64,000 nt of DNA from Halichondria panicea (lineage: Eukaryota > Porifera > Demospongiae > Suberitida > Halichondriidae). Under the pieces are notes generated by a model, which saw nothing but the letters and a program-made list of their open reading frames with translations, made no database searches and was not told the origin of the DNA. Numbering within the stretch: position 1 is the stretch's first letter; every line of letters starts with the position of its first letter. This document shows, in pieces, positions 32,510 to 43,664 of the stretch. A program made the translations under genes and the position numbers. The stretch spans positions 2,458,800 to 2,522,799 of the forward strand of contig NC_087388.1 of the NCBI RefSeq assembly GCF_963675165.1. Direction: 5' to 3'.

Positions 32510-33930
32510 GAACAGATGGGCGTGGTCCCAATGCGTGAACTTGGCGTGTTCCCGGGTGTCACGTGATCCAAACTTGGTGGGCGTGTTCGTGGGCATGACA
32601 GGAAGCCGGAAGTCAGCTCCCACGCTCTGGGAGGAAACAGCGGCGAAAGTGCGTGGGAAGGTAGTGGGCGTGACAAAGAACACGCCCACAGAGTTTGGCC
32701 TCTAGGACTTGTGGCCGCGGCACGAAATCGCCGCCTAACTAGGCCACCAGGGCCACCAGGACAGCGTCCCACGCATAGGATCCTTTCAGATGGGCGTGGT
32801 CCCCAGCGTGAACTTGGCGTGTTTCCGGTCTTTTGCGGGTGTCACGTGATCCAAACTTGGTGGGCGTGTTCGTGGGCAGCCGGAAGTCAGACCCCACGCT
32901 CTGGGAGGAAACAGCGGCGAAAGTCTGGTGGTCACGTGATCACGTGACCTGCGTGGGAAGGTAGTGGGCGTGACAAAGAACACGCCCACAGAGTTTGGCC
33001 TCTAGGCGTTGTTGCTCCCTGTGGCCGCGGCAAGCCGCCATTTTCGGACCGAGACAGAGTGCGGCGTAACTAGGTGAAACGTGACACCAGGACAGCGTAA
33101 CTTTGCCCACGCACAGATTTCGTGATCCCCTTTCAGATGGGCGTGGTCCCGATGTCCAGGGCCACTCCCCAGCGTCAACTTGGCGTGTTCCCGGTCTGTG
33201 TCAGTCTGTGTCACGTGATCCAAAGGTGTCACGTGATCCAAACTTGGTGGGCGGCATGACAGTGTGGTTTTGACTATGGTGGTTCGAAGGAAATCAGTTC
33301 CTGCACTTACGTCCTTTTCCTGTTGGTGACCTAGTGCACACAGATGTCTGTGGGAATCTCTAGGCGGTGGTAGGAAATCAGTTTCTGTGAGCCCTGCACT
33401 AACGTCCTTTTCCTGTTGGTGACCTAGTGCACACAGATGTCTGTGGGAAACTGAATACCAAATCTCTAGGCGGTGGGCGGCATGACAGGAAGCCGAAAGT
33501 AAGATTTGGGCTCGACCACTCCCACACTCTGGCAGGAAACAGTCTGGTGGTCATGTAAGAACACAAAACGCCCGACGCCCACAGCCTCTAGGCGTTGTTG
33601 CTCCCTTATCGACTTGTGGCCGCGGCGCCGCCATTTTCGGGCCGAGACAGAGTGCGGCGTAACTAGGCGACACGTGACACCAGGACAGCGTAACTTTGCC
33701 CACGCACAGATCCCCTTTCAGATGGGCGTGGTCCCGATGTCAGATGTCAGGGCCGCGGGTGTCACGTGATCCAAACTTGGTGGGCGTGTTCGTGGGCATG
33801 ACAGGAAGCACCACGCTCTGGCAGGAAACAGCATCTTCGGCAGCGAAAGTCTGGTGGTCACGTGACCTACGTGGGAAGGTAGTGGGCGTGACAAAGAACA
33901 CGCCCACAGAGTTTGGCCTCTGCTCCCTTA
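32510..33930. repeat. GC-rich satellite with CACGTG motifs
   Basis: About four to five copies of a roughly 280-350-bp monomer with 'cagatgggcgtggtcc', 'gtgtcacgtgatccaaactt', 'ggtgggcgtgttcgtgggca', 'cacgctctgg', 'gtgggcgtgacaaagaacac' and 'gcccacagagtttggcctct'. Monomers differ by internal deletions. One copy is interrupted at 33265-33475 by a second tandem repeat ('ctgtgggaa', 'gtgcacacagatgtctg'). The array is much richer in G+C and CpG than its surroundings. Open frames on both strands follow the repeat and are not credible genes. Confidence 0.85.
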
Positions 33931-34179
33931 TCGTTGTTAAGTGTATTCTTAGGTTGGTTTCGCTCCCCAAACCCCTGCCTGGAGTTTCGCACTCCATTGG
34001 CTCCTGTCCTGTTCGTTCAACACATTGCGTATATGCATATATGCGTATATATGTGTGTGTGTGAGACTGACCTCACGTGGCGTTCACCTTCAACCACTTC
34101 CTTAGTGTGAACTCAGTTCAACCTGTGTAAAGTGTTGATTAAGTAGTGTGTTAAGTAGTGTGTAACAAATGTATCTTAC

Positions 34180-34391
34180 CTCGGGAATGTGGTACATGAG
34201 GGGAGAATCATCTCTCTCAGCCTGTGTGAGGGGAGAAGCCTCTTTCTCACGTGACGGAGCTTCCTCATCTGACGGTTGAGATGTCTGTGTGAGGGGTGAC
34301 AGACCAATGATGGGGCTCCAGTCTGCCTCATCTGACGGTTGAGTTGGATCTATGTGTTGTCCATGTGTTGCTGTGTCGAGGCAGTGACACG
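34180..34391 (-). CDS. Possible exon of an unidentified gene
   Basis: Minus-strand segment with an acceptor (CAATAG, 34392-34393) and a donor (CCCGAG|GTAAGAT, 34179). It reads DPTQPSDEADWSPIIGLSPL and SREKEASPLTQAERDDSPL, a Ser/Pro/acidic stretch with an internal repeat (SPLTQ, QPSDEA/E). No domain. It lies next to the pogo-type fragment on the same strand but in unclear relation to it. Confidence 0.3.
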
Positions 34392-34504
34392 CTATTGAAA
34401 TGAGTGACCTGATTACACTATAACAATGATACTTGACGATCAACTTGTAGGTCCTTGTCATATGACATGCTGTCGCACGTGCAACCTGAGCCTCCGGGTT
34501 CACG

Positions 34505-34860
34505 GCTTCTAAGTAGCATCCATGCGTACTCCAGCAGTAGACTCACCAGCACGAGACCACCCATTCGTTATTTTAGAACCCCCGAGTGTGCTTTCTGCCT
34601 CACATACGTCACGCCCATAACCTATTTTGGACGCATGGAGTAAATGGGTGGACAGTTCTTCCTCTTCCGTTATACGGCATAGGGCCGTTCCATATGACAC
34701 TCGTCTGCTTACTCTGTCTTTCAACGTAGAACGTGGTACACCGTGCAAGTCAGCTTACCGGACATGTGGTCAGTCTATTGTGGTCAGTCTATTGCAGCTA
34801 GCATTTGCTCATCAGATACCTCTTCAAACTCCTGTTGCTCTTTTTAAGGTGAGAAAAGGA
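34505..34860 (-). pseudogene. Pogo/CENP-B-type transposase N-terminal (psq) fragment
   Basis: Minus strand: MHGVPRSTLKDRVSRRVSYG followed by ITEEEELSTHLLHASKIGYG, the second half of a psq helix-turn-helix and the start of the following helical region seen in pogo-like transposases. A separate upstream piece ending KEQQEFEEVSDEQMLAAID (about 34850-34800) fits the first half but is split by a 14-bp tandem duplication (34770-34797, gtggtcagtctatt). The DDE domain is absent. Confidence 0.6.
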
Positions 34861-35424
34861 TAGTGGTGGTTGATTACTCGAACGTTTAAACCCCTTCTTT
34901 TTCTTACGGGGCAGTGGGACAGTGGGACAGCGCATTATTTCGTTAATAATATTATAGCAATATAAAAAAGCAAGCCATTCAGTAAGTTTCTGGTTAATGC
35001 AAACGCTCAAACATTTTACCATCATCATAGCTGACTTACTACTTACCTGGAAGTCGATGCTTCTTTACAAAACTGGCACAAGGGCGAAAGTACGGATTAC
35101 CGTTACATTTTTCCGTCCTAGTCGATAATTGATTGATCGATAATCGATACCTTACGCTATATCACACACTTTTTTGTGTGTTTCTACATGCCTAGTGCCT
35201 GAAACTACGAGTAGCGGGGAGTAGCGGGGGTGAACAGACCATCAAGAAAGTGACTGCCAAACACAGGGAAAATATTTAAATTTCCTGTAACAGTCTGTAG
35301 GATTTGTTAATGCCTACATTTCCTTCCTCAAGAACTTTCCATATGGCCTTGCAATGTTTCCTGTAGATTTTCTTATGAACTGTCATTCATAAATCGTGTA
35401 CTTCATCATCAGTTCACCACTCTA
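34861..35424. other. Gap without a supported gene
   Basis: Short duplications 'cagtgggacagtgggacag' (about 34913) and 'gagtagcgggga' (about 35209). Nothing else recognised. Confidence 0.4.
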
Positions 35425-35965
35425 CAATAGTCCATACTCACTGTAACAATACTGACCACCCACTAGTCCATGGTCAATGCAACAATACTTGCCACACTGC
35501 AACAATTAATACCTGACCACCCATTATAGTCCATTATAGTCCATGCACACTGCAACAATGCTCTAGTCCATGCTCACTATAGTTCATGATTGCTCACTTG
35601 TACTGCAATAAACCTAGACCACCTACCAGTCTGCAACAATACTTATTATCAAGCCTAAGCCTAGACCAGTCCATGCGTACTGCAGTACTTAACAACCCAC
35701 CAGTCCATGGACCCATCAGTCCATGCGTACTGTAACAATACTTAACCACCCACCAGTCCATGCATACTGTAACAATACTTAACCACCCACCCACTCACCC
35801 ACCAGTCCATGCAACAATACTTACCACCCACCAGTCCATGCCTACTGCAACAATACTTAACCACCCACCAATCCATGTACACTGCAATAAGCTAGACCGC
35901 CCACCAGTCCATGCTTACTGCACAACAATACTAGACTACCCGCTGCTAGTCCATGCTCACTGCTA
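35425..35965. repeat. Minisatellite of about 35-40 bp units
   Basis: Roughly 14 degenerate copies of 'accacccaccagtccatgc', 'actgcaacaatactta'. Unit length and sequence vary, and spacers are not unique sequence, so it is a minisatellite. Open frames in it simply follow the repeat. Confidence 0.8.
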
Positions 35966-37279
35966 TAATTTATGACAGTTTTCATGCCACCACATGTTGT
36001 CTGCAATAAGCCAGTCTGAAACCGACCATGCAACTTTATACAATACTTTGTGGTATATATTACCCCACTGCAACGGTCTTTTGATTAAAATGATCATTCA
36101 AGATCAGGTAACCTTCTAGTTATCAACCAGAAAGGTCCATGTTGGATAGCCCTCTTTCTTGGCTTCATCTGTCGCTTTGCCAACGGCCAGTGAGCGTTTA
36201 AACTCTGCAACACACAGTGACTCCCATTGTAGTGGTCCTTTCCCTCACTAGACCATTTTGTCTTTCGTACCAGGGTCTTGGAAAGACCCCACCTCCTGAA
36301 GTAAGTAACAACACGCGCACGATAATTGAAACTGCATGTAAACTTCACCCTTCTATAATCATTATCTATAATGCTGCCTCGATCGGTAAACTACATAACA
36401 TCATCGGAGATCATTAAACATGTTGCAATAATAACTTGCTTCATGCAGAAACTCGGTAATGATCGACCGTGATTGTTGTTAAAAACTATCAATGCAGAGC
36501 CTCTTCTCACTTTTCCAGCTACTATTCTAGTGCAGAGCTCACTACTAAGTAGAGTCCAAATTTTATGGACAAGTTTGCCAAGTAGCAAGCATGAATTAAA
36601 ATCTATGATTAAGCCTATATAGAAACTCTTACTTGCACTTCATTGATATTTGAGCAAATTGTAGCAGTCAGCTGACAGACACAATGTACGTATCGTATCC
36701 CTGCGCACCGAGGCATAATTATACCTATACCTTTGCGCATGCGCAAGCAAGGTACACAGTATAGTGTGCATGCATGCAGCTCACTGAAAGTAAGAGGCTT
36801 CTAGTAATGTTTTCTTGGTTATCATCGTTTGAGTACAGCTAGTTTTGCTTACTTTCAAGGCCTTGTCTCTGCACTAGAACGAGTGAGAAAAGAGACTGAA
36901 AAAAGCACGATAATAATGTAAAGAAATATATGTTGCATGCTTCAGGTGCACTTTCATTATTGGTTTGTGGATGTGAAAACACATAAAACAAACATTTTAT
37001 TATAAACAAAATAATGCTTGGGCTATTATGTGTATCATCAAGGCGCCTCCTCTGAAAGTTCCTCTTCTTTGAGCTGCATCTGCATGTTGTCAAATGTAAT
37101 ATTCAAACACCTGTGTATTATGTTATAGTGTGTTCCCAAATCTCGAGGGCCTGAGACACTATAACCATAGATACCGAATGCACATGTTCTAACCGATTTA
37201 GATCTATTAAATGCACTGTAGCTTAGAAACAGCAACTGCATCATTTTTTTGAAAACTAATATCTGAAGTTGGCATCTCT
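35966..37279. other. Gap of about 1.3 kb without a supported gene
   Basis: A small possible plus exon (about 36250-36298) ends at GAA|GTAAGT but encodes only a dozen residues. The remaining open frames have no domain support. Confidence 0.35.
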
Positions 37280-37580
37280 GTGCCTCTACTAAATCTGTGG
37301 TCTCTTATTCAAGTCAACCCTGTTCCTCCACTTCCACCCACAACACGGAAACATCTGCACCAAACAAACCCAGAAACCCAGCACACTTCAACAAGTGGCT
37401 CGTACTACTCTCACAAAGCAAAAGGAAGACACCAAACAAACGAGCGGCTCCTATACTACTCTTGAACAAAGCGAAAAAAAGAAACTCAAGCTAGAATCCC
37501 AGCACTTCCCAAAAAAAAAAAGAAGAAACGAGCGGCTCCTACTATACTACTCGAACAAAGCCAAAAAAAGAAACTAGAAT
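37280..37580 (+). repeat. Lys-rich coding-like tandem repeat
   Basis: Three degenerate copies of about 75-80 bp built on 'aacgagcggctcctactata' and 'gaacaaagc' followed by an A-rich run ('caaaaaaagaaact'). In one frame it reads Lys/Thr/Ser-rich peptide. The A-rich runs make frame assignment unreliable; it may be an exon of a basic protein or simple repeat. Confidence 0.4.
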
Positions 37581-37705
37581 GACATTCTAGTTCTGTTATT
37601 CTGTTGTTATTATGTTACTAGACAAAGAATATATCTTCTGTATTTTGTAGTAGCCAAGAGCAATCTATAGTACCGGTACTATAGCCCTTAGTATAGAGTT
37701 GGACT

Positions 37706-37802
37706 GAGGAGGTGCGGTGCAGCTCAAGTAATTAGCCTCTGATTACACACAGACAACGTGGGCGTGGGCGGATAGCTTGAGCTGCACTGCGCCTCCTCTG
37801 AG
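37706..37802. repeat. Short inverted-repeat hairpin
   Basis: 'gaggaggtgcggtgcagctc' and 'gagctgcactgcgcctcctc' form an inverted pair of about 22 bp with two mismatches and a loop of about 50 bp. It could be a tiny MITE or a cruciform. Confidence 0.65.
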
Positions 37803-38218
37803 TAATGTACACATAAAGGTAAGCATGAAAGGTAAGCATGCATGTAAGTATAGCAATTAAAATAGCCACTCCTATATTATTATTACTCCTATATTATTAT
37901 TTTAAAATGGCTTCTTTTTCTTTGCTGAACAGGCCAGAGCAAAAAGCCTCTCCCAGAGTGTCTCTAAAGCAGCTAGCAGAATTTTTGATGAACTAGTCCA
38001 CAGACTACACCCTCTGTCTACATGACATTGCATTCATCTTCATCATCGAAAACACCATTATTTTTTATTTTTACTGCATATGCAGTTAAACTAGCATAAT
38101 AATGTAGGCAAATAATAGAACTGTTTTGCAGTATAGCGCCAGTTGCGCATAAGCTTACCGTGACATGGCATGGCAAATCAATGCGCTTTGGCAGTATTCA
38201 TTACATCATAAAGATCCT

Positions 38219-38968
38219 CTTTAACCGTCTACCATAGAATGCCCATACAACAAGGAATAAAATGGTGAATAAAATGGTGCGACATGTGTTGCCATAACCA
38301 ATGCGCTTTGACCAGTATTCATTGCATCATAAAGATCCGTCGGATCTCTACCATAGAATGCCCATGCCCATACAACAAGGAATAAAATGGTGCGACATGT
38401 GTTGCCATAACCAACGGTCACCCGTTTTTATCATTTTAAATGCTCGGCCAGCGGTGAGATAAAATCCCCAAATTTTTTTTATGCTTGATTTTCACATCAT
38501 AAATTATGAACAGTACATGTATTATATCGGTGAACGATCTATGAAATTTACAAGCTCACATAAAGACTGTTCATACACTTACACTACTGATATTCTAGCT
38601 ATACTTTTGCCAGAGTCACACAGTGAGCTGGTCTTTCACCGTCCAGCTGGTCCATGTCATGCATGTCCTCAGTCCCAGACAGTTCATCAGCGTCGCGGCA
38701 CAGTCATGACATCGCCATTGCTGTCCTCAAGCTGTTCAAGCACATCGGCACAAGTAGCACAAGTAAACAATCTAGCCATAGTTCGTGCGGTAAGATGCTA
38801 ATGAAATTTTAACATAGCAACGTGGCTTGGAAAATTCTAGACTAAATTGCACGTGATTCTCTATACAGGGATGTGCTAGTTTGAGCTACTTCCTAAGTAT
38901 CGCAGAATTAGAATTTCGCAAAAAAAGTCACTATTGCGGGCCACAATCGTGGCCCGTGACGGTTAAAG
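38219..38968 (-). mobile_element. PiggyBac-like element copy B (inverted)
   Basis: Reverse-orientation copy of 9010-9892. The right end (38937-38965) has the palindrome with one change and 'gtgacggttaaag', and the left end has 'tttaaccgtc'. The flanking TTAA sites are eroded. An internal segment around 'accatagaatgcccatacaa' is duplicated (about 38230-38295 and 38350-38412). No intact transposase. Confidence 0.7.
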
Positions 38969-39558
38969 TGCATGTGGAGTTTGAAGTAGCCCTAGAAAAC
39001 AAGTTGAACTAGATATAAGTGGTAATGAGCGATGAGTAGAGAGTGGTTGGAAGTGTTAGAACTATGAGAGTTCTGGTGATGCAAAAAACCTACCCGATCT
39101 ACTCTGCTCTGGGAAGCAGTACAAAGGGTTGCCAGACATCTTATACATCTTATATCTTCAGTTCTCTAACATGCAGTAGAAATTATTGTTTAAATAGATA
39201 AACAGATCTCCGGTCAAAGCGCAATTTTTACATTGATTTGCCAAGTAAAGTGAATTTTCCGGAGCAGTACGTCAATTAATTAGCTCATGGCTTATGCACA
39301 ACTGGTCTATTGTTGTACAATAGTACAACTTTTTATAGACTACTGGTGACATTAGTATTTTAAACCAGAATAATTAGGTACATGTAGTGATGTGTGGACT
39401 ACATTACAGGACTACATTACATTATCTGACTGATCACAAACTGACTCAAGCGCCTGGCGCATATATGTTTTTCTCGCGCTCCAACATTATTCTGAGCCAG
39501 AGTCAGTGTACAGGCCGGGTCACTCCTACCACAACCACCAACCACAACCACCATTACA
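38969..39558. other. Gap without a supported gene
   Basis: AT-rich. Duplications: 'catcttatacatcttatat' (about 39138) and 'gactacattacaggactaca' (about 39395). Possible exon pieces of the FHA gene are too uncertain to place here. Confidence 0.35.
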
Positions 39559-39559
39559 A

Positions 39560-39602
39560 GGTGTGTGTGTGTGTGTGTGTGTGCGTGTGTGTGTGTGCGC
39601 TC
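39560..39602. repeat. (GT)n microsatellite
   Basis: About 40 bp of GT dinucleotides with two GC interruptions. Confidence 0.9.
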
Positions 39603-39795
39603 CTCCCCACTAGTAAGCTCAGGAACAAAAGTTGGAATTATCCAAAGCATATAGTTAGGGTACTCCTCATAGTTGTAATCATAGTAGCCTCACTGGGGGC
39701 CATACAACACTGTACTGGCAACACTGTACTGGTTTCACTCTCCTCTGAAACTAGGACAAGCCATATAGTTCACCAAAAACCTACTGGAGAGTTAC

Positions 39796-40135
39796 CTTCT
39801 CGTTCATCATTGGCTGCCTCCTCCGGCCCGTTTCGTATGAGGTAGTAACAAGTGATATTGGCCAACGTCACCTGCACTCCGTCCGTCAGCTCATAATAGA
39901 TGTTAGGCACCTGGGGGATGGGGGAGTGACATGCACATCACTACAATATTATTATGCTAATAATTCACCTAAGTGTAAGCTTACTGATATAATAATCTAA
40001 CTGTCTCGCCTGAACGTCCTTCCAAGATCCGTGTGAGCCCTTCTCCACAAGTATCTGTGCATGTTTCCGGGAGCGGGAGAGGGACCCATTGGAGAGTGTC
40101 ACATCACAATCCTCCCCACGTCCTACCAAGTTATC
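39796..40135 (-). CDS. FHA-domain gene fragment
   Basis: Minus strand. Exon 40135-39985, entered by a TTTTATAAG acceptor, reads NLVGRGEDCDVTLSNGSLSR then KHAQILVEKGSHGSW: the GR, the SLSR..HA signature and the beta-strand spacing of an FHA phosphothreonine-binding domain. A second exon 39910-39796, bounded by CCCCCAG and GTAACTC, reads VPNIYYELTDGVQVTLANIT, the late FHA strands. The usual NGT motif is not evident, and SLSR is followed by an extra SR. With the GTAAGC donor the join would be out of phase, so the true splice is uncertain or the gene is damaged. FHA proteins often act in DNA-damage signalling; a host gene is possible. Confidence 0.55.
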
Positions 40136-40921
40136 CTTATAAAATAATAGAACAAAATCGGGGACACACGCGTGTACACACACATGCGTATGTGGTCGAA
40201 ATATACTGGGGGTGTATATTCTACGCTTTGGGAGATATTCTTGTCCTGGGAGAGCACGCTCGCTGATTGGGTGCTCAAAGTCTCATCACGCTCTGCCGTT
40301 AGTCTTTCTGGTTGACATTATCAGAATTAGGTATCAGAGTGAGCAGATATACAGACAGACAGACCGGACTATAACCTGTGGCCCGCCCGGGTTAATAATA
40401 ATCATCGTTTACCATTTGAACACTCTTATCTTGTGATGGTATATAAAATACTACTGTTCATGTTTGGCTATATAAATTCGGAAAAATAGGACTGCTGTAT
40501 CTGGGCGTGTCTATAGCGATAGTATTTGCCTATTACAAATCTTTATTTTTCGACCTACCGTTCCATCGAGTTTCTGCAAAATAATTTACCTGTTTCAGGC
40601 AAGATTCCACCTGGGCTGTGGTTAGGACTCGTCATTAATTAAACCTGCAGGAACAGTTAACCATCAATGTCCAAAACTGTGTAGCAATTGAGCAATTGTA
40701 CTGGTTATATCTGTCTGATATTATGTTAGTATGTGTACTTTTGCATAACAATACACTAAAAAAAATTTTAGCTCATAGAAGTGAAGCATTGTTGAGATAT
40801 TAAGATATTAACTTGCCCACAAAAATATACAAAATTATGTGGCCAGTGATGTCATCGATGACGCGTTTTTTGATGTTACCGTGGAAACGCATTTTATGTT
40901 TTTCTGTTGTGATCTCTAACT
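40136..40921. other. Gap without a supported gene
   Basis: No domain-bearing frame. Upstream exons of the minus-strand FHA gene would lie here but were not found. Confidence 0.35.
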
Positions 40922-42620
40922 GTGTCTGTAGAGGCTCTAGCAGTGATTGTAGAAGCTAAGCATGCCAAAGAAAAGCAAGAGAAGATTACAAGCAAGTGCA
41001 GCTCGAGCTGTAGGAGTTCAAAAACAGAGAAGATTATCCGCAATTGGTGGTGCTACCTCAACTCTCTCGCAGTCGCAGTCGCAGTCACAAGCTCGCAGTC
41101 ACAAGCAGATGGAACTGTGCCTACACCTCCCAGTCTTCCCCCTGTTTCTCCAGTTTCTGAAGAATCTGGAGATGATACAGAGCCTGATGATACAGAGCCT
41201 GAATCTAGTGACAACGAAGAGCCAGAGCCAGATGTGCGAAGAAGATTTTTGTCGATGGTGACGCTTGACAACGATGAAAAAAAGTCTAAAATATTATCAG
41301 GGGATATTTGTGTCGAATGGCTAGTGTATGGAGCTCAGCTTTTGTCATACATCACCGGCCACTGTACACACAAACTGTTAGGGAGCGTACACAGGGAGCG
41401 TACACACACACAGAGTCAGTCTAGTGTGCATCAAGGACAGCCATGCATTCTCTGTGAGAGCTGTCTAATTAGCCTTCCAAGAGTATGAGCCTTCTTTGGA
41501 TATCCAGCCTGACAGTTGTGTATGTAGGAGCTGTCGGAATGATGTGAGTTTTATCGGTAAGAGTCCTAGATGTCCTAGATGGGGAAAAAAAGTGAAGCTA
41601 TAACGTCAGCACAGTGCTGTGTGAGTGATTGCAGGGATTGCAGGGATTGCAGTGAAACTGAATGCCGTTTCACTAAAATGATAGATGATTCAACAGTAAG
41701 CAATGTGTAACTAGACTTAATTGTAGGAATACCAATACCGTATAGCGCGAAATTTTCGAGGCACTTATATTTCGTGGATTGGCCTCTAAAAACCATTTCG
41801 TTGCACGCGGAATGACTGCTTACGGAATGACTGCTTACCGGAAGCCACGCCTTTAAATCTTTGCATGATAGCAGGTAATTCTAATTAAAGAACACTTTTT
41901 GTGGACTTAATTTTTGTGTAGAATTATAACCCACGAAATCTGCGAAAATTAAGCCCCTCGAAAATTTCGCGCTATACGGTATGCCATTATCATTATGGCA
42001 TAGTATATCGGCACAAAAATCCTTCGCTTATTTTAGATTCAACTAAAAGCCGATTCATTCCTGAAGTTGGTACGATTCAAGATTTTCTCACAGCAAATAC
42101 CGAAAGCAAATACCGAATTAAGTGATAAGCTTTCCCCTTCAGACAGAGTGTGCTTTACAGAGTGTGCTTTACGTGTTATAAGTCACACTTAATTGGCTCA
42201 GTTTAAAGTATTGACGAGGACCTCATTTTACTCTGAATTACCATTGCTATCTACCAATAAAACAATAAAACATTTGAAAAAGCAGTTGCCCATGTATCAA
42301 CTGTAGTTGCAATTCATGTAGGAGATTAAGTCCTGATTATGAACTTAGTCTAGCCGATGCCCGATTATGTGACATGATTTATAGAATAATTTTTGTATAA
42401 TGTGATGCTGTATATTGACAAAATTAATACTTTCATAACTACAACTGGGAACAAAATAGAGATTACAAAATAGAGATTACAAAATAGAGATTACAGTGAA
42501 GGGCAGCTCTTCTTCTATCTCCTAACAAAATGTTATAGTCAAATTTTATTGGGAAACGCGATTTTGAACACTGAGTAAACCATTATTGTGGGACAACCAG
42601 ATTTGTTATGCTAGCTCAAC
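40922..42620 (+). pseudogene. Cys-rich zinc-finger-type protein of a repeated family, decayed
   Basis: Starts MPKKSKRRLQASAARAVGVQ (40962) with a Ser/Gln run, then in another frame SEESGDDTEPDDTEPESSDN, RRRFLSMVTLDNDEKKS, LLSYITGHCTHKLLGSVH and CILCESCLISLP, followed by DSCVCRSCRNDV (about 41512-41547). Paired CxxC motifs suggest zinc binding. After a MITE insertion (41738-41979), further pieces continue at 42040-42100 (FIPEVGTIQDFLTAN) and on to about 42620 with many stops. Short duplications ('gatgatacagagcct', 41172-41201; 'gctcgcagtcacaa') shift the frame. I recognise the style as a multicopy sponge family but know no function. Confidence 0.45.
41738..41979. mobile_element. MITE with TA target duplication
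   Basis: Ends are inverted repeats of about 27 bp: left 'ccgtatagcgcgaaattttc', right reverse complement the same, flanked by TA at 41736-41737 and 41980-41981. 242 bp with no coding. The TA target fits Tc1/mariner-type mobilisation. It carries a private 15-bp duplication ('cggaatgactgcttac', about 41809-41840). Confidence 0.85.
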
Positions 42621-42719
42621 TGAACTTAGTACCATCCTGTTTCTTTGAAAGTTACTAGCGCTAAGGCATATCGAATAATAAGCCTATTTTTTATAACACA
42701 GACAAAAAACTGACATTTT

Positions 42720-42935
42720 GTTGCTTGCAAACAAATGATGTGTCGGGGAAACTTTAAATTTTGGGACGGGACGTCGGAGAAACTTTTCACGGGAACATTT
42801 TGGGACGAAAAATTAGTTTGGTGATGGGAAAATGGGACGCAGTGATGGGATTTTGTCGGCAAAAGGGCCTTTTTTCGGTCGCTGGTAAATAGTCGGCAGG
42901 GTCCAGAAAGGGACGGGACGGGGTCACATTTGGGT
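42720..42935. repeat. GGGAC-rich repeat, copy 1
   Basis: G-rich stretch with many 'gggac' and 'gggaaa' words ('ttgggacgggacgtcgg', 'agggacgggacggggtc'). Related blocks lie at 26508-26592, 46680-46850, 56870-56990, 57950-58020 and 59460-59560 (the first and last as GTCCC). Possibly subterminal repeats of a transposon family. Confidence 0.5.
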
Positions 42936-42962
42936 TTTATGGTCGCCGTCGCCGTCGCCTGG

Positions 42963-43055
42963 CCCTTAACCCTAACCCTAACTCTAAAGCACTGTGTGTG
43001 TGTGTGTACCACCCCCCCTAAAGCACTGTGTGTGTGTGTGTGTGTGTGTGTGTTA
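42963..43055. repeat. Short telomere-like repeat and GT microsatellites
   Basis: 'ttaaccctaaccctaactct' (CCCTAA, about three units) followed by two (GT)n runs at about 42992-43006 and 43028-43052. An interstitial telomere-like scrap of the metazoan type, not a telomere. Confidence 0.7.
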
Positions 43056-43136
43056 CATGTACATTATGTCACATTGCAGTTTGGCGTCCGTGTTGTTATC
43101 GACTCAACTGGTATGTCGACTCAACTGGTATTGGCT

Positions 43137-43258
43137 GCCAAACAGACGTAAGACCACACTTGGCTGTCGCACCAGAACTCGTGCGTGGAAGCTGCCTGCC
43201 AAACAGACCTAAGACCTAAGACCACACTTGGCTGTCACACCAGAACTCGTGCCCACAT
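43137..43258. repeat. Tandem pair, about 70-bp unit
   Basis: 'taagaccacacttggctgtc', 'ccagaactcgtgc' occurs twice in tandem, with the second copy preceded by 'gacctaagacctaagacc'. Related in style to the 'taagtccacacttggctgc' array at 58285-58880. Confidence 0.65.
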
Positions 43259-43348
43259 AATTTTTATGTGGAAGCTGCTGACAGGGCTGTCACGACACAA
43301 ACTCTCCTGGGATCATCGTATATTATGCTTATAAAGTCACATTGTAGT

Positions 43349-43611
43349 TTGATGAAGAAGACGTCACTCACAGTGACTTGGCCAACAGGGAGGACGTCAC
43401 TGACAGTGACACGAAGGACACGGAACAAGACGTCACTCACAGTGACTTGGCTGCTCGAGACAACAGGGAGGACGTCACTGACAGAGACTTGGCTGACAGT
43501 TACTTGGACGATGGTGACTTGGCACGCTTGACTGTCAGTGATGTCTTGTCAGTGATGTCTACACTTCGTCCGAAGAGTCGGATGAATTTATGTGTTATAA
43601 AGATAGCATAA
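43349..43611 (+). CDS. Unidentified acidic repeat exon
   Basis: After an acceptor-like 'cacattgtag' (43340-43349), the frame FDEEDVTHSDLANREDVTDS continues to VMSTLRPKSRMNLCVIKIA and a stop. It is a degenerate Asp/Thr/Ser repeat of DVTxSDLA. The upstream exon is not identified. Acidic repeat with no known domain; it could also be a minisatellite open by chance. Confidence 0.3.
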
Positions 43612-43664
43612 AGATAGCATACAATCATAAATGTACAATAATTAACACATAAATACATACGGAC

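Noticed and set aside
32425-34064. Several open frames of 60-120 codons on both strands
   Set aside because: They follow the satellite periodicity, overlap on opposite strands and share no conserved frame between monomers; a GC-rich repeat keeps frames open by chance.
35425-35965. CRISPR-like array of short repeats
   Set aside because: Repeats and spacers vary in length and are all degenerate versions of one another; there are no unique spacers, no cas genes, and the genome is eukaryotic. It is a minisatellite.
41053-41271. Minus-strand Ser/Gly-rich open frame
   Set aside because: Shadow of the acidic plus-strand coding stretch of the Cys-rich gene.
42963-42985. Telomere or chromosome end
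   Set aside because: Only about three CCCTAA units inside continuous sequence.
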